Source: an uncultured Bacillaceae bacterium
GTDB taxonomy: Bacteria > Bacillota > Bacilli > Bacillales > Alkalibacillaceae
DNA length: 10,327 nucleotides
Assembly: GCA_937983065.1 (NCBI GenBank)
Contig: CALKAL010000188.1
Location: 1-10,327 of the forward strand
Direction: 5' to 3'
Part shown: piece by piece, positions 1 through 8,009 of the stretch
Numbering within the stretch: the stretch's first letter is position 1
How the letters are laid out: each line of letters starts with the position of its first letter
The notes under the pieces: generated by a model
The model's database searches: none
What the model was told of the DNA's origin: nothing
The model's input: only the letters and a program-made list of their open reading frames with translations
Translations under genes and position numbers: made by a program

Positions 1-2085
1 GAAACAGGTATTTTCTCAGTCATGTGGAGTGAACATTGTAGTTATAAAAAATCAAAACCGTTACTGAAGAAGCTCCCAACCGAAGGGAAAAGAGTAATTC
101 AAGGACCGGGTGAAGGAGCAGGAATTATCGATATTGGTGATAATTTATCGGTCGTTTTTAAAATTGAAAGTCATAACCATCCGTCAGCTGTAGAACCGTT
201 TCACGGAGCAGCAACAGGTGTCGGCGGTATTATTCGGGATATATTTTCAATGGGAGCGCGTCCTGCCTTTGTTCTTCATTCATTAAGATTTGGCGAATTG
301 GACGACGATAAAACGAAGCATCTTTTTAAAGAAGTCATTCGCGGGATGGCGCATTATAGTAACGGTGTAGGTGTTCCAACAGTTGGTGGCGATATGCAAT
401 TTGATGATGTTTATAAAGGAAATCCCCTCATCAATGCGATGTGTGTCGGAATTATGCACCATGACGACCGCCAAGTTGGAAAAGCAGAAGGTGTCGGAAA
501 TACGGTCATGTATCTCGGACAAAGTACGGGAAGAGACGGGATTCATGGAGCAACTTTCGCTTCAACGGAATTAAATGAAGAAGAAAATGATGACTCTTTC
601 ACTGTTAAAGGAAATCCAGAGCTAGAAAAGCGACTCATTGATGCCTGTTTAGACATTTGCCAATTAGATAGTCTCATCGGTATTCAAGATATGGGTGCTG
701 CAGGACTGACTTCTTCAGCAAGTGAAATGGCGAGCAAAGCCGGGTTAGGAATGGAACTTAATTTAGATTTAGTTCCGAAAAAACACCCGAGTATCACGCC
801 TTATGAATTAATGTTATCGGAAACGCAAGAACGGATGCTCATCGTCGTTAAAAAGGGTCGTGAAAATGAAATTAAAGAGGTTGCTTCTAAATATGACATC
901 GATGCCGTAGAAATTGGGACAGTCATTGAAGAGCCCCGTTTTAAATTGCTGTCCAAAGGTGAAATTGTAACTGACTTACCTGTTAGTGCACTAACGGATG
1001 ATGCGCCAGTTTATCATTTGCCTTCAACAGAGCCAAAAAGCTTTCAAGAAAATCAACAGTTAACGACTAACATTCCTGAAATTAATGATGCTAATGAACT
1101 GTTAGCGCAGCTTCTTCAAACAGCAACAATCGCACATAAATCATGGGCACTTGATCAATTTCAATTAATCGATGCGGACTTATTATCACCTCAAGGAAAT
1201 GGTGCAAGTGTCGTACGCGTTTTAGATTCGAATAAAGCATTAGCTCTTTCAACGTATGCGAATTCCCGTTACATTCATTTAGATCCTGAAACTGGGGGTA
1301 AAATTGCCGTTGCTAAAGCAGCGAGGGAACTAGTAGCAACAGGAGCTGAGCCAATTGCTCTGACGGACGGTTTAAATTTTGCAAGTCCTGATAAGGAAGA
1401 CGTTTTTTGGGAAATGGAAAAGGCAACGGACGGTTTAGCTGAAGCAAGTAGAACTTTAAACGTTCCTGTTATTGGCGGAAACGTCTCACTTTATAACGAA
1501 TCAGAAGCGGGAAGTATTTACCCAACACCAATCATCGGGATGGTTGGGCTAATCAATGATTTAAAAGATGTAACAACACCGTTAGTAAAAAAAGCGGGAC
1601 ATGCTGTTTATTTAATTGGGGAGACGACAGAAGAAATTGGTGGAAGTGAAATTCAGAAATTATTGCTTCAAAAGTATGAAGGAAAAGCTCCGTCAATCGA
1701 TTTAAATAAAGAATCAAAACGTCAATCTGAACTGTTAAGCGCCATTCAAAAAGGACTTGTTGAATCGGCCAAAGATGTCGCTGAAGGAGGCTTAGCGGTC
1801 GCTATAGCTGAAAAAGTGATGGGGACAGATTTTGGATTAACTATTTCATTAGAGGGCAGTGAGTTAATTGAGCTTTTCAGTGAGACTCAGAGCCGATATG
1901 TCGTTACGGTGAAAGAAGAAAATCGGGATGCTTTTGAAAAAACAGTTGGTGATTCAAATTATATTGGTGTTGTAACGGACGATGGCCGATTGAATGTGAC
2001 ATTCAATGATAATCAAGGGATTGCTCAATCGGTGGAACATTTAACCGATTTATGGAAAGGAGCTCTACCATGGTTGCTGAAATAA
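1..2085 (+). CDS. purL: Phosphoribosylformylglycinamidine synthase subunit PurL (5' partial)
   Basis: PurL converts FGAR, ATP and ammonia to FGAM in the fourth step of cytoplasmic purine synthesis. In Bacilli it works with PurQ and PurS, which supply the ammonia and would lie upstream. The frame is open from base 1 with no start, so the first ATG (22) is internal; against B. subtilis PurL about 42 N-terminal residues are missing, and the 694 visible residues then fit the small-PurL length of about 740. Visible landmarks are SVMWSEHCSYK at the start, GPGEGAG, the ESHNHPSA motif, GGIIRDIFSMGARP and GIQDMGAAGLTSSASEMASK in the first half, and GGNVSLYNE and FSETQSRY in the second. The N-terminal half is very well conserved. 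The C-terminal half has changes at usually conserved places: ALSTYANSRY where TTDCNxRY is usual, TDGLNFASPDKE for TDNLNFGNPEKP, and AKDVAEGG for AHDVSEGG. The gene overlaps purF by 16 bp. Confidence 0.97.
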   Translation, partial: ETGIFSVMWSEHCSYKKSKPLLKKLPTEGKRVIQGPGEGAGIIDIGDNLSVVFKIESHNHPSAVEPFHGAATGVGGIIRDIFSMGARPAFVLHSLRFGELDDDKTKHLFKEVIRGMAHYSNGVGVPTVGGDMQFDDVYKGNPLINAMCVGIMHHDDRQVGKAEGVGNTVMYLGQSTGRDGIHGATFASTELNEEENDDSFTVKGNPELEKRLIDACLDICQLDSLIGIQDMGAAGLTSSASEMASKAGLGMELNLDLVPKKHPSITPYELMLSETQERMLIVVKKGRENEIKEVASKYDIDAVEIGTVIEEPRFKLLSKGEIVTDLPVSALTDDAPVYHLPSTEPKSFQENQQLTTNIPEINDANELLAQLLQTATIAHKSWALDQFQLIDADLLSPQGNGASVVRVLDSNKALALSTYANSRYIHLDPETGGKIAVAKAARELVATGAEPIALTDGLNFASPDKEDVFWEMEKATDGLAEASRTLNVPVIGGNVSLYNESEAGSIYPTPIIGMVGLINDLKDVTTPLVKKAGHAVYLIGETTEEIGGSEIQKLLLQKYEGKAPSIDLNKESKRQSELLSAIQKGLVESAKDVAEGGLAVAIAEKVMGTDFGLTISLEGSELIELFSETQSRYVVTVKEENRDAFEKTVGDSNYIGVVTDDGRLNVTFNDNQGIAQSVEHLTDLWKGALPWLLK
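2057..2062 (+). promoter_or_regulatory. purF ribosome binding site inside the end of purL
   Basis: AAGGAG lies 7 nt before ATG 2070 and within the purL coding sequence. It decides the purF start: the alternative ATG at 2052 lies upstream of this site and would add six residues before the conserved propeptide. The 16-bp overlap suggests translational coupling of purL and purF. Confidence 0.8.
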
Positions 2086-3449
2086 ACGGATTAAATGAAG
2101 AATGCGGTATATTCGGCATCTTTAATCATCCCGAAGCAGCAAAATTAACGTACTACGGTTTACACAGTTTACAACATCGAGGACAAGAAGCAGCAGGAAT
2201 GGTTATTTCAAATGGAAGTTCTTTAACACCTATAAAAGGTGCTGGTCTTGTCACAGAAGTGTTCAATGAAGAAAATTTAGAACAACTAGTAGGTGGAAAC
2301 TCTGCTATCGGACATGTCAGATATTCAGGAGTAAATCTACCAGGTCTAGAACATATTGAACCGTTATATTTCCAATCAACGCAAGGTTCAATCGCATTAG
2401 CCCATAACGGTCATATTGCCAATGCGGAAACATTAAAAGAAAAACTAGAAAAAGAGGGAAGTATTTTTCATACGACCTCTAATATCGAAGTACTTGCCCA
2501 TTTAACGAAAAAAGATAGTAAAAAGCAGTTTACCGATCGACTTTTATACGCATTAGCCGAATTAGATGGCGCCTTTGCCCTTGTTTTACTTGTAGAAAAT
2601 AAACTATATGCGGCCTTGGATCCTAAAGGAGTTCGTCCTTTATCGTTGGGCAAAATCGACGACAGTTATGTCATTGCGTCAGAGACATGTGCCTTTGATG
2701 TCATCGGAGCAGAATATGTGCGGGAAATTGAACCAGGAGAACTTGTTGAAATTGATGAAACAGGAATCCATTCTTATCGCTTTTCTAAAACGTTAAAACG
2801 ATCCCTCTGTGCGATGGAATATATTTATTTCGCAAGACCTGATAGTAATTTAAATGATGAAAATGTACATAGTATTCGTAAAAGATTAGGGAAAAGATTA
2901 GCCGAGATTGCACCTGTAGAAGCGGATGTCGTAACGGGTGTTCCAGATTCGAGTATTTCAGCAGCGATCGGTTTTGCAGAAGCTTCTGGAATCCCATACG
3001 AGCTCGGTTTGATAAAAAACCGTTACGTCAGCCGAACTTTTATTAAACCAACCCAAAGCTTGAGGGAACATGGTGTTCAATTGAAGTTATCAGCCCTTAG
3101 AAAAATCGTTGCAGGAAAACGAGTGGTCATGGTTGATGACTCGATTGTAAGGGGAACCACATCAAAACGAATTGTCAAACTGCTTAAAGAGGCAGGAGCG
3201 AAGGAAGTTCACGTTCGAATAACAGCACCTCCGATTAAACATCCTTGTCAATATGGTGTGGATATGAAAACGGAAAGTGAATTAATATCAGCTGGTCGGA
3301 CCGTTGAAGAAGTAAGGGAACTCATTGGCGCTGATTCATTACATTTTTTACCGACTGAAAATTTAGTCGAGACAATCGTCAATGATTCTACGAAAGCAAG
3401 TCTCTGTCTATCTTGCTTTACTGGAAAATATGTATCGGAATCAATTTGA
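2070..3449 (+). CDS. purF: Amidophosphoribosyltransferase (glutamine PRPP amidotransferase) precursor
   Basis: PurF catalyses the committed step of purine synthesis, PRPP plus glutamine to phosphoribosylamine. I chose ATG 2070 over the upstream in-frame ATG 2052 because AAGGAG (2057-2062) is well placed and because it gives an 11-residue propeptide, MVAEINGLNEE, before Cys12, matching the self-processed B. subtilis enzyme whose mature N-terminal Cys is the glutaminase nucleophile. The N-terminal Ntn glutaminase domain covers about residues 12-240. The phosphoribosyltransferase domain follows, with the PRPP loop VVMVDDSIVRGTTS at 352-365. Cysteines at 247, 393, 446 and 449 match the [4Fe-4S] ligands of the B. 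subtilis enzyme. Odd points in the glutaminase site are RYSGVN at 84-89 instead of RY(S/A)TAG, HNGH instead of HNGN at 112-115, and Asn138 in TTSNIE where SD(T/S)E is expected. The protein (459 aa) is about 17 residues shorter at the C-terminus than the B. subtilis enzyme. The frame is intact. Confidence 0.95.
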   Translation: MVAEINGLNEECGIFGIFNHPEAAKLTYYGLHSLQHRGQEAAGMVISNGSSLTPIKGAGLVTEVFNEENLEQLVGGNSAIGHVRYSGVNLPGLEHIEPLYFQSTQGSIALAHNGHIANAETLKEKLEKEGSIFHTTSNIEVLAHLTKKDSKKQFTDRLLYALAELDGAFALVLLVENKLYAALDPKGVRPLSLGKIDDSYVIASETCAFDVIGAEYVREIEPGELVEIDETGIHSYRFSKTLKRSLCAMEYIYFARPDSNLNDENVHSIRKRLGKRLAEIAPVEADVVTGVPDSSISAAIGFAEASGIPYELGLIKNRYVSRTFIKPTQSLREHGVQLKLSALRKIVAGKRVVMVDDSIVRGTTSKRIVKLLKEAGAKEVHVRITAPPIKHPCQYGVDMKTESELISAGRTVEEVRELIGADSLHFLPTENLVETIVNDSTKASLCLSCFTGKYVSESI

Positions 3450-3473
3450 AAAGCGGATTGGAGCGAATAATTA

Positions 3474-4505
3474 ATGTCTGAAGCATATAAAAAGGCTGGA
3501 GTTCACTTAGAAGCAGGATACGAAGCAGTGAAACGAATGAAACCCCACGTTGAAAAAACGTATCGACAAGGAGTACTTGGAACGATTGGTGGGTTTGGCG
3601 GAATGTTTGATCTATCCTCTCTACCCTACAAAGAACCCGTCTTAGTTTCTGGAACAGACGGAGTAGGTACGAAATTGCAAATAGCTCATTTGATGAACCG
3701 TCATGACACGATTGGCATTGACGCTGTTGCCATGTGTGTCAACGATATCGTCGTCCAAGGTGCGGAACCGTTATATTTTTTAGATTATATAGCTGTTGGA
3801 AAAGCAAAACCTGAGCAAATTGAACAGATTGTTAAAGGGGTTGCTTTAGGTTGTAAAGAAGCGAATGTTGCTTTAATCGGTGGGGAAACCGCAGAAATGC
3901 CAGGCTTATATGAAGAAGATGAATATGATATAGCTGGTTTTTCAGTCGGGGTTTGTGAAAAGGTAGACATTCTAAAAGGGAATACGGTTCATTCAGGAGA
4001 TATATTAATCGGCCTTCAATCATCAGGCTTTCATAGCAATGGCTTCTCCCTCGTTCGTCAAGTGATTGAGGAAAAAGGTCTGGATTACGAAGAAATTTAT
4101 GAACCGTTTAACGAAAAACTTGGGGATGTCCTGTTAACGCCGACGAAAATTTACGTCAAAACGATTTTAGCTTTGAAGGAAAAGGGTTTGCTGAACGGAG
4201 CATCTCATATTACCGGGGGCGGCTTTTACGAAAATATCCCTCGAATGTTGAAAGATGATCAAGGTGCAGAAATCGTTGTGACGACTTTTCCAATTCCGAA
4301 AATGATTCAGTTTATTTGTGAACAAGGCCAATTATCAATCGATGAAATGTATCACGTCTTTAATATGGGAATCGGAATGATTGTTGCCGTCGATGAAAAA
4401 CATGTTGATGAAGCCCTTGAAGTTATTAAAGAACATGGAGATGTCGGTTATAAAATTGGAAAAATAGATGACAGTGGCCAAGTCACGTTAAACGGGGTGT
4501 CGTGA
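3474..4505 (+). CDS. purM: Phosphoribosylformylglycinamidine cyclo-ligase (AIR synthetase)
   Basis: PurM closes the imidazole ring, converting FGAM and ATP to AIR in the fifth step of the pathway. The product of 343 aa is close to the usual length of about 346. It carries the family signatures in order: SEAYKKAGV and EAGYEAVKRM at the N-terminus, GGFGGMFDLS, the SGTDGVGTKL motif near residue 60, DAVAMCVNDI with QGAEPLYFLDY, the GGETAEMPGLY segment, SSGFHSNGFSLVR, ITGGGFYENIPRM and FNMGIGM near the C-terminus. No key motif looks damaged. It follows purF by 24 bp, with a modest GGAG (3460-3463) 10 nt before the ATG, and its stop overlaps the purN start in TGATG. PurM belongs to the same ATP-binding fold superfamily as PurL, and it acts on the PurL product. 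Confidence 0.97.
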   Translation: MSEAYKKAGVHLEAGYEAVKRMKPHVEKTYRQGVLGTIGGFGGMFDLSSLPYKEPVLVSGTDGVGTKLQIAHLMNRHDTIGIDAVAMCVNDIVVQGAEPLYFLDYIAVGKAKPEQIEQIVKGVALGCKEANVALIGGETAEMPGLYEEDEYDIAGFSVGVCEKVDILKGNTVHSGDILIGLQSSGFHSNGFSLVRQVIEEKGLDYEEIYEPFNEKLGDVLLTPTKIYVKTILALKEKGLLNGASHITGGGFYENIPRMLKDDQGAEIVVTTFPIPKMIQFICEQGQLSIDEMYHVFNMGIGMIVAVDEKHVDEALEVIKEHGDVGYKIGKIDDSGQVTLNGVS

Positions 4506-5104
4506 TGAAACGGATTGCCATATTTGCTTCGGGTAGTGGCTCGAATTTTGAAGCGATTGTTGAGGCAACGTTAAAGGGAAATCTAGGTTGTGAAGTCGTC
4601 CTACTATTTACGGACAAAAAAGATGCCTATGTGCTAGAGCGGGCGAAGAAGTTTAATATTCCCGCTGTTGCTCGATCGATAAAAGATTTTCTTAATAAAG
4701 AAGCCTTTGAACGGAGTATTTTATCCGTATTAAAACAAGAAAAAATCGATTTTATCGTTCTAGCCGGTTATATGCGACTCATAGGCCCGACGATATTGCA
4801 TAAATATACTGGAAAAATCGTCAACATTCATCCATCGTTATTACCTAGTTTTCCAGGAAAGGATGCGATCCAACAGGCTATGGAAAAGGGCGTCAAAATA
4901 ACGGGGGTGACCATCCATTACGTCGATCAAGGGATGGATACGGGGCCAATTATTGCCCAAAAAGCAGTTGAAATTACAGAAGAAGATACATATGAAACGT
5001 TAAAAGAAAAAATACAAGCAATTGAACATTATCTTTATCCTGAAACATTAAAAATACTTTTTCGAGAGGATGAAAAAAGTGGCGAAGAAGCGCGCATTAA
5101 TTAG
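4505..5104 (+). CDS. purN: Phosphoribosylglycinamide formyltransferase 1
   Basis: PurN transfers a formyl group from 10-formyl-tetrahydrofolate to GAR, giving FGAR in the third step. The 199-aa protein starts FASGSGSNFEAI (phosphate loop GSGSN, residues 10-14) and carries NIHPSLLP, which holds the expected catalytic Asn107 and His109, plus HYVDQGMDTGPII with the catalytic Asp145; the spacing agrees with the E. coli Asn106/His108/Asp144 triad. An in-frame GTG at 4502 could also be read, but ATG 4505 gives the usual MKRIAIFASG start and fits GGGGTG at 4494-4499. It overlaps the purM stop by one base (TGATG), a layout typical of translational coupling. Its C-terminal tail from about residue 185 is charged and overlaps the purH start. 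Its cosubstrate is produced by FolD, encoded further down. Confidence 0.97.
   Translation: MKRIAIFASGSGSNFEAIVEATLKGNLGCEVVLLFTDKKDAYVLERAKKFNIPAVARSIKDFLNKEAFERSILSVLKQEKIDFIVLAGYMRLIGPTILHKYTGKIVNIHPSLLPSFPGKDAIQQAMEKGVKITGVTIHYVDQGMDTGPIIAQKAVEITEEDTYETLKEKIQAIEHYLYPETLKILFREDEKSGEEARIN
5065..5081 (+). promoter_or_regulatory. purH ribosome binding site and GTG start inside purN
   Basis: AGAGG at 5065-5069 is followed 9 nt later by GTG 5079-5081, within the last 40 bases of purN. The only ATG candidate (5070-5072) touches the Shine-Dalgarno itself, so ribosomes placed by this site would start at the GTG. This is a reading of spacing, not proof of the start. Confidence 0.65.
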
Positions 5105-6614
5105 TGTGTCCAATAAAACAGGAGTTGTCGAATTTGCTCAACAACTTTCAACGCTTGGCTATGACATTATTTCAACGGGCGGAACGATGCAAGCTTTACA
5201 AGAAGCGGGGATCGAGTGTACGAACATTTCAGAAGTGACCCACTTCCCTGAAATATTAGATGGACGAGTTAAAACATTACATCCAAATATATTCGGTGGC
5301 ATTTTAGCAAGGAGGCAAGATGAAAATCATCAAGAGCAGATTGAAAACCATCAAATTGAGCCAATTGATCTCGTCGTCGTTAATTTATATCCCTTTAAAG
5401 AAACGATTAGAAATGTGTTAGCTACGTTTCAAGACGCCATTGAAAATATTGATATCGGTGGACCTTCCATGCTTCGAGCAGCAGCTAAAAATCATGAAGA
5501 TGTTACGGTTATCGTCGACCCGAATGACTATGAAGATGTCATTCAATTATTAACAGATGAAGGTACAATCCCTTTAGAAACGAGAAAAAAATTAGCAGCA
5601 AAAGTATTCCGTCATACCGCTCATTATGACACTTTAATTGCTGAATTTTTCACAAAAGAAGTGAATGAGAAGTTTCCCGAAACGAAGACGTTAACTTTTG
5701 AACGAGTCAATACATTACGTTACGGTGAAAATCCGCATCAAGAAGCGGCATTATATAAGGAGCCAATTACGAAAGAAGCGACACTCATTAATGCGAACCA
5801 ATTACACGGCAAGGCTCTTTCCTATAACAATATTCAAGATGCCAATAGTGCAATTCGTATCGTAAAAGAGTTTGACGTGCCCGCAGTCGTCGCTGTTAAA
5901 CATACGAATCCTTGTGGTGTTGGTATTGGAAAAGATGTTTACGAAGCGTATTTACGAGCATACGATTCCGATCCTATTTCGATTTTTGGAGGAATTGTTG
6001 CTTTTAATCGCCCGGTTGATGAAAAAGTAGCTGAGAAGTTAGACGCCCTTTTCCTTGAGGTCATTATTGCACCTGAATTTACCGAATCTGCATTACATAT
6101 TTTAATGCGGAAGAAAAATTTACGGTTACTCGAAGTGCCGATGGAAAAAGAGGAAGCGAGTGAAGAACTTCATTCCGTTTCAGGCGGGCTTCTCGTGCAA
6201 GATGTAGACCAATATGATATTGAAAAATTAGATTTACAAGTCGTTACAGAGAGCAAACCGACAGAAAAAGAAATGGACGATTTATTGTTTGCGTGGAAAG
6301 TCGTTAAACATGTGAAATCAAACGCCATTCTTTTGGCTAAAGATGAACAAACAATCGGTGTTGGATCCGGGCAAATGAATCGTGTTGGCGCAGCAAAGAT
6401 TGCTATTGAACACGCAAAAGAAAAGGCAAAAGGAGCAGTGATGGCATCCGATGCATTTTTCCCAATGCCAGATACCGTAGAAGCAGCTGGAAAAGCAGAA
6501 ATTCGCGCGATTATTCAGCCCGGGGGATCGATTCGTGATCAAGATTCAATTGATAAATGTAATGAACTTGGCATTGCGATGGTATTTACAAATGTACGGC
6601 ATTTCAAGCATTAA
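5079..6614 (+). CDS. purH: Bifunctional AICAR transformylase / IMP cyclohydrolase
   Basis: PurH performs the last two steps: AICAR plus 10-formyl-tetrahydrofolate to FAICAR, then closure to IMP. I prefer the GTG start at 5079 because AGAGG (5065-5069) sits 9 nt upstream and gives MAKKRALISVSNKT, close to the B. subtilis N-terminus; ATG 5070 overlaps that Shine-Dalgarno. Length is then 511 aa, as usual. The MGS-like cyclohydrolase domain is about residues 1-130 (ISTGGT near 31-36, DGRVKTLHP near 61-69, NIDIGGPSMLRAAAKNH). The transformylase domain follows, with RYGENPHQEA (from 214), the KHTNPCG catalytic motif (274-280), SIFGGI and the C-terminal VRHFKH. The start overlaps purN by 26 bp. Its substrate AICAR (ZMP) is the metabolite family sensed by the RNA element upstream of folD. 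Confidence 0.96.
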   Translation: MAKKRALISVSNKTGVVEFAQQLSTLGYDIISTGGTMQALQEAGIECTNISEVTHFPEILDGRVKTLHPNIFGGILARRQDENHQEQIENHQIEPIDLVVVNLYPFKETIRNVLATFQDAIENIDIGGPSMLRAAAKNHEDVTVIVDPNDYEDVIQLLTDEGTIPLETRKKLAAKVFRHTAHYDTLIAEFFTKEVNEKFPETKTLTFERVNTLRYGENPHQEAALYKEPITKEATLINANQLHGKALSYNNIQDANSAIRIVKEFDVPAVVAVKHTNPCGVGIGKDVYEAYLRAYDSDPISIFGGIVAFNRPVDEKVAEKLDALFLEVIIAPEFTESALHILMRKKNLRLLEVPMEKEEASEELHSVSGGLLVQDVDQYDIEKLDLQVVTESKPTEKEMDDLLFAWKVVKHVKSNAILLAKDEQTIGVGSGQMNRVGAAKIAIEHAKEKAKGAVMASDAFFPMPDTVEAAGKAEIRAIIQPGGSIRDQDSIDKCNELGIAMVFTNVRHFKH

Positions 6615-6633
6615 TTAAAACGGAGGTTCTAAA

Positions 6634-7896
6634 ATGAACGTATTAATTATCGGCCGTGGGGGAAGGGAACATGCCCTTGCATGGAAGGTGCAGCAAAGTA
6701 AGCAAGTCAACAAAGTATTCGTAGCCCCAGGCAGTGACGGAGTGGAAGAAATTGCCCAAACCGTTCCGATTGAAGAGACAGATTACGATGCCTTAATCAC
6801 TTTCGCAAAGGAAAATAATATTGAGTTAACGATCGTAGGACCAGAAGCACCTTTAATGGACGGGATTGTCAATCGTTTTCAAGAAGAAGGATTAAAGATT
6901 TTCGGCCCGACAAAGGAAGCAGCCATCATTGAAGGAAGTAAACGATTTGCGAAAGATTTTATGATTACTTATAACATTCCTACGGCAGACTATGCGACTT
7001 TTACTGAAGTAAGAGGAGCTAAAGCTTATGTTCGGAAAACAGGAGTGCCGATCGTCATTAAAGCAGATGGTTTAGCAGCAGGAAAAGGGGTCATGATTGC
7101 CCAAACGATGGAAGAGGCCGATGAAGCGATTGAACAGATGCTTTCATCAAAAAAATTCGGTGAAGCGGGATCGGAAATTGTTATCGAGCAATTTTTAACC
7201 GGTGAAGAATTTTCTCTCATGGCGTTTGTGAACGATGAAAATGTTTATCCGATGGTTTTATCGCAAGACTATAAACGAGCATACGATAATCATAAAGGTC
7301 CAAATACAGGAGGAATGGGAGCTTATTCGCCCGTCCCCCAAATTAGTGAAGAAACGTATGAACAAGCTGTTAATCAAATATTGCGACCAGTTGCTACTAA
7401 CTTAGTAAAAGAAGGACGTCCCTTTACTGGCGTGTTGTATGCTGGCATTATTGCAACTTCAGAAGGACCGAAAGTAATTGAGTTTAATGCCCGCTTTGGG
7501 GATCCGGAAGCCCAAGTCATTTTACCACGACTTCAATCTGATTTAGTCGATACGTTGTTAAAAATAATTCACGAAGAGCCAGTCGAACTCAAATGGTCCG
7601 ATGAGGCAGTCGTTGGGGTTGTTTTAGCGACGAATGGTTATCCTGGTGAATATAAAAAAGGTCTTCCCCTTCCACACCTTGATCAACTGGATGAGGAGTT
7701 AATAATCTTTCAAGCTGGAACGAAAAAAATAAACGGTAATTGGGTGACAAACGGCGGTCGAGTCTTAATAGTTGCTTCAAAAGGTACAACGATTGAAAAA
7801 GCACGAGCAAACGTTTATGAAAGTCTTATGAAAACTGAATTTCCGCATCTTTTTTATCGAAAAGATATTGCTTTAAAAATAAAAAGTTTTGTATAA
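6634..7896 (+). CDS. purD: Phosphoribosylamine-glycine ligase (GAR synthetase)
   Basis: PurD joins glycine to phosphoribosylamine with ATP, the second step of the pathway, using the unstable PurF product. The 420-aa length is typical (B. subtilis about 422). It is an ATP-grasp enzyme: N-terminal MNVLIIGRGGREHALAW, linker motif VGPEAPL near 68-73, ATP-grasp segment IKADGLAAGKG (142-152), KGPNTGGMGAYSP (221-233) and the metal/ATP motif EFNARFGDPE (283-292). One small oddity is His220, just before KGPNTGG, where most family members have Asp. The start is secure, with GGAGGT at 6622-6627 ahead of ATG 6634. It follows purH by 19 bp and is the last classical purine gene before the riboswitch and folD. 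Confidence 0.97.
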   Translation: MNVLIIGRGGREHALAWKVQQSKQVNKVFVAPGSDGVEEIAQTVPIEETDYDALITFAKENNIELTIVGPEAPLMDGIVNRFQEEGLKIFGPTKEAAIIEGSKRFAKDFMITYNIPTADYATFTEVRGAKAYVRKTGVPIVIKADGLAAGKGVMIAQTMEEADEAIEQMLSSKKFGEAGSEIVIEQFLTGEEFSLMAFVNDENVYPMVLSQDYKRAYDNHKGPNTGGMGAYSPVPQISEETYEQAVNQILRPVATNLVKEGRPFTGVLYAGIIATSEGPKVIEFNARFGDPEAQVILPRLQSDLVDTLLKIIHEEPVELKWSDEAVVGVVLATNGYPGEYKKGLPLPHLDQLDEELIIFQAGTKKINGNWVTNGGRVLIVASKGTTIEKARANVYESLMKTEFPHLFYRKDIALKIKSFV

Positions 7897-7900
7897 AAAA

Positions 7901-7975
7901 CCGTATAGTGACTGACGACATAGATGGAAAAAACCATAAGGGAGCTATATGGATAAAGAGCCGGTCGTCTGGGCA
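7901..7975 (+). promoter_or_regulatory. ZTP (pfl-type) riboswitch aptamer upstream of folD
   Basis: This stretch matches my memory of the ZTP riboswitch, which binds ZTP/ZMP and turns on folate and purine genes. P1 is an 8-pair helix, CCGTATAG (7901-7908) with CTATATGG (7945-7952), containing one G-T pair. It encloses the conserved GTGACTG..CGA-type strand (7908-7918), a small P2 hairpin (ATGG 7924-7927, CCAT 7934-7937, A6 loop) and the conserved GGGAGC (7940-7945). The 3' domain has GCC (7960-7962) and GGC (7972-7974) closing a loop, and ends in the hallmark CTGGGCA (7969-7975). The pseudoknot pairs GACG (7914-7917) with CGTC (7966-7969). The family usually shows GGCG with CGCC, so this looks like a compensatory change. 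No intrinsic terminator follows; the folD Shine-Dalgarno is about 20 nt downstream, which suggests control of translation. Confidence 0.85.
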
Positions 7976-8009
7976 GAGGGTATTTCTTAAAATATAGGAG
8001 GTTAATAAT

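Noticed and set aside
283..546. Minus-strand frame of 87 codons inside purL.
   Set aside because: It lies antisense to well-conserved PurL coding sequence, has no recognisable protein motifs and no sensible ribosome binding site; it is a shadow of the real gene.
2052..2069. Longer purF start at ATG 2052.
   Set aside because: It would overlap the purF Shine-Dalgarno and add six residues before the conserved propeptide that leads to the catalytic Cys.
7868..7897. Promoter-like TTGCTT, 18 bp, TATAAA at the end of purD, which would start transcription at about 7904.
   Set aside because: The -35 matches only 3 of 6, the spacer is long, and the predicted start would fall within P1 of the riboswitch and remove part of it. 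AT-rich DNA makes such pairs common.
7949..7990. A 13-codon frame (MDKEPVVWAEGIS) with GGGAG upstream, just before folD, as a possible leader peptide.
   Set aside because: Its ATG and its apparent Shine-Dalgarno lie within conserved parts of the ZTP aptamer (GGGAGC and the P1 3' strand), and its codons 4-9 are the conserved 3' domain. The RNA explains the sequence better than a peptide.
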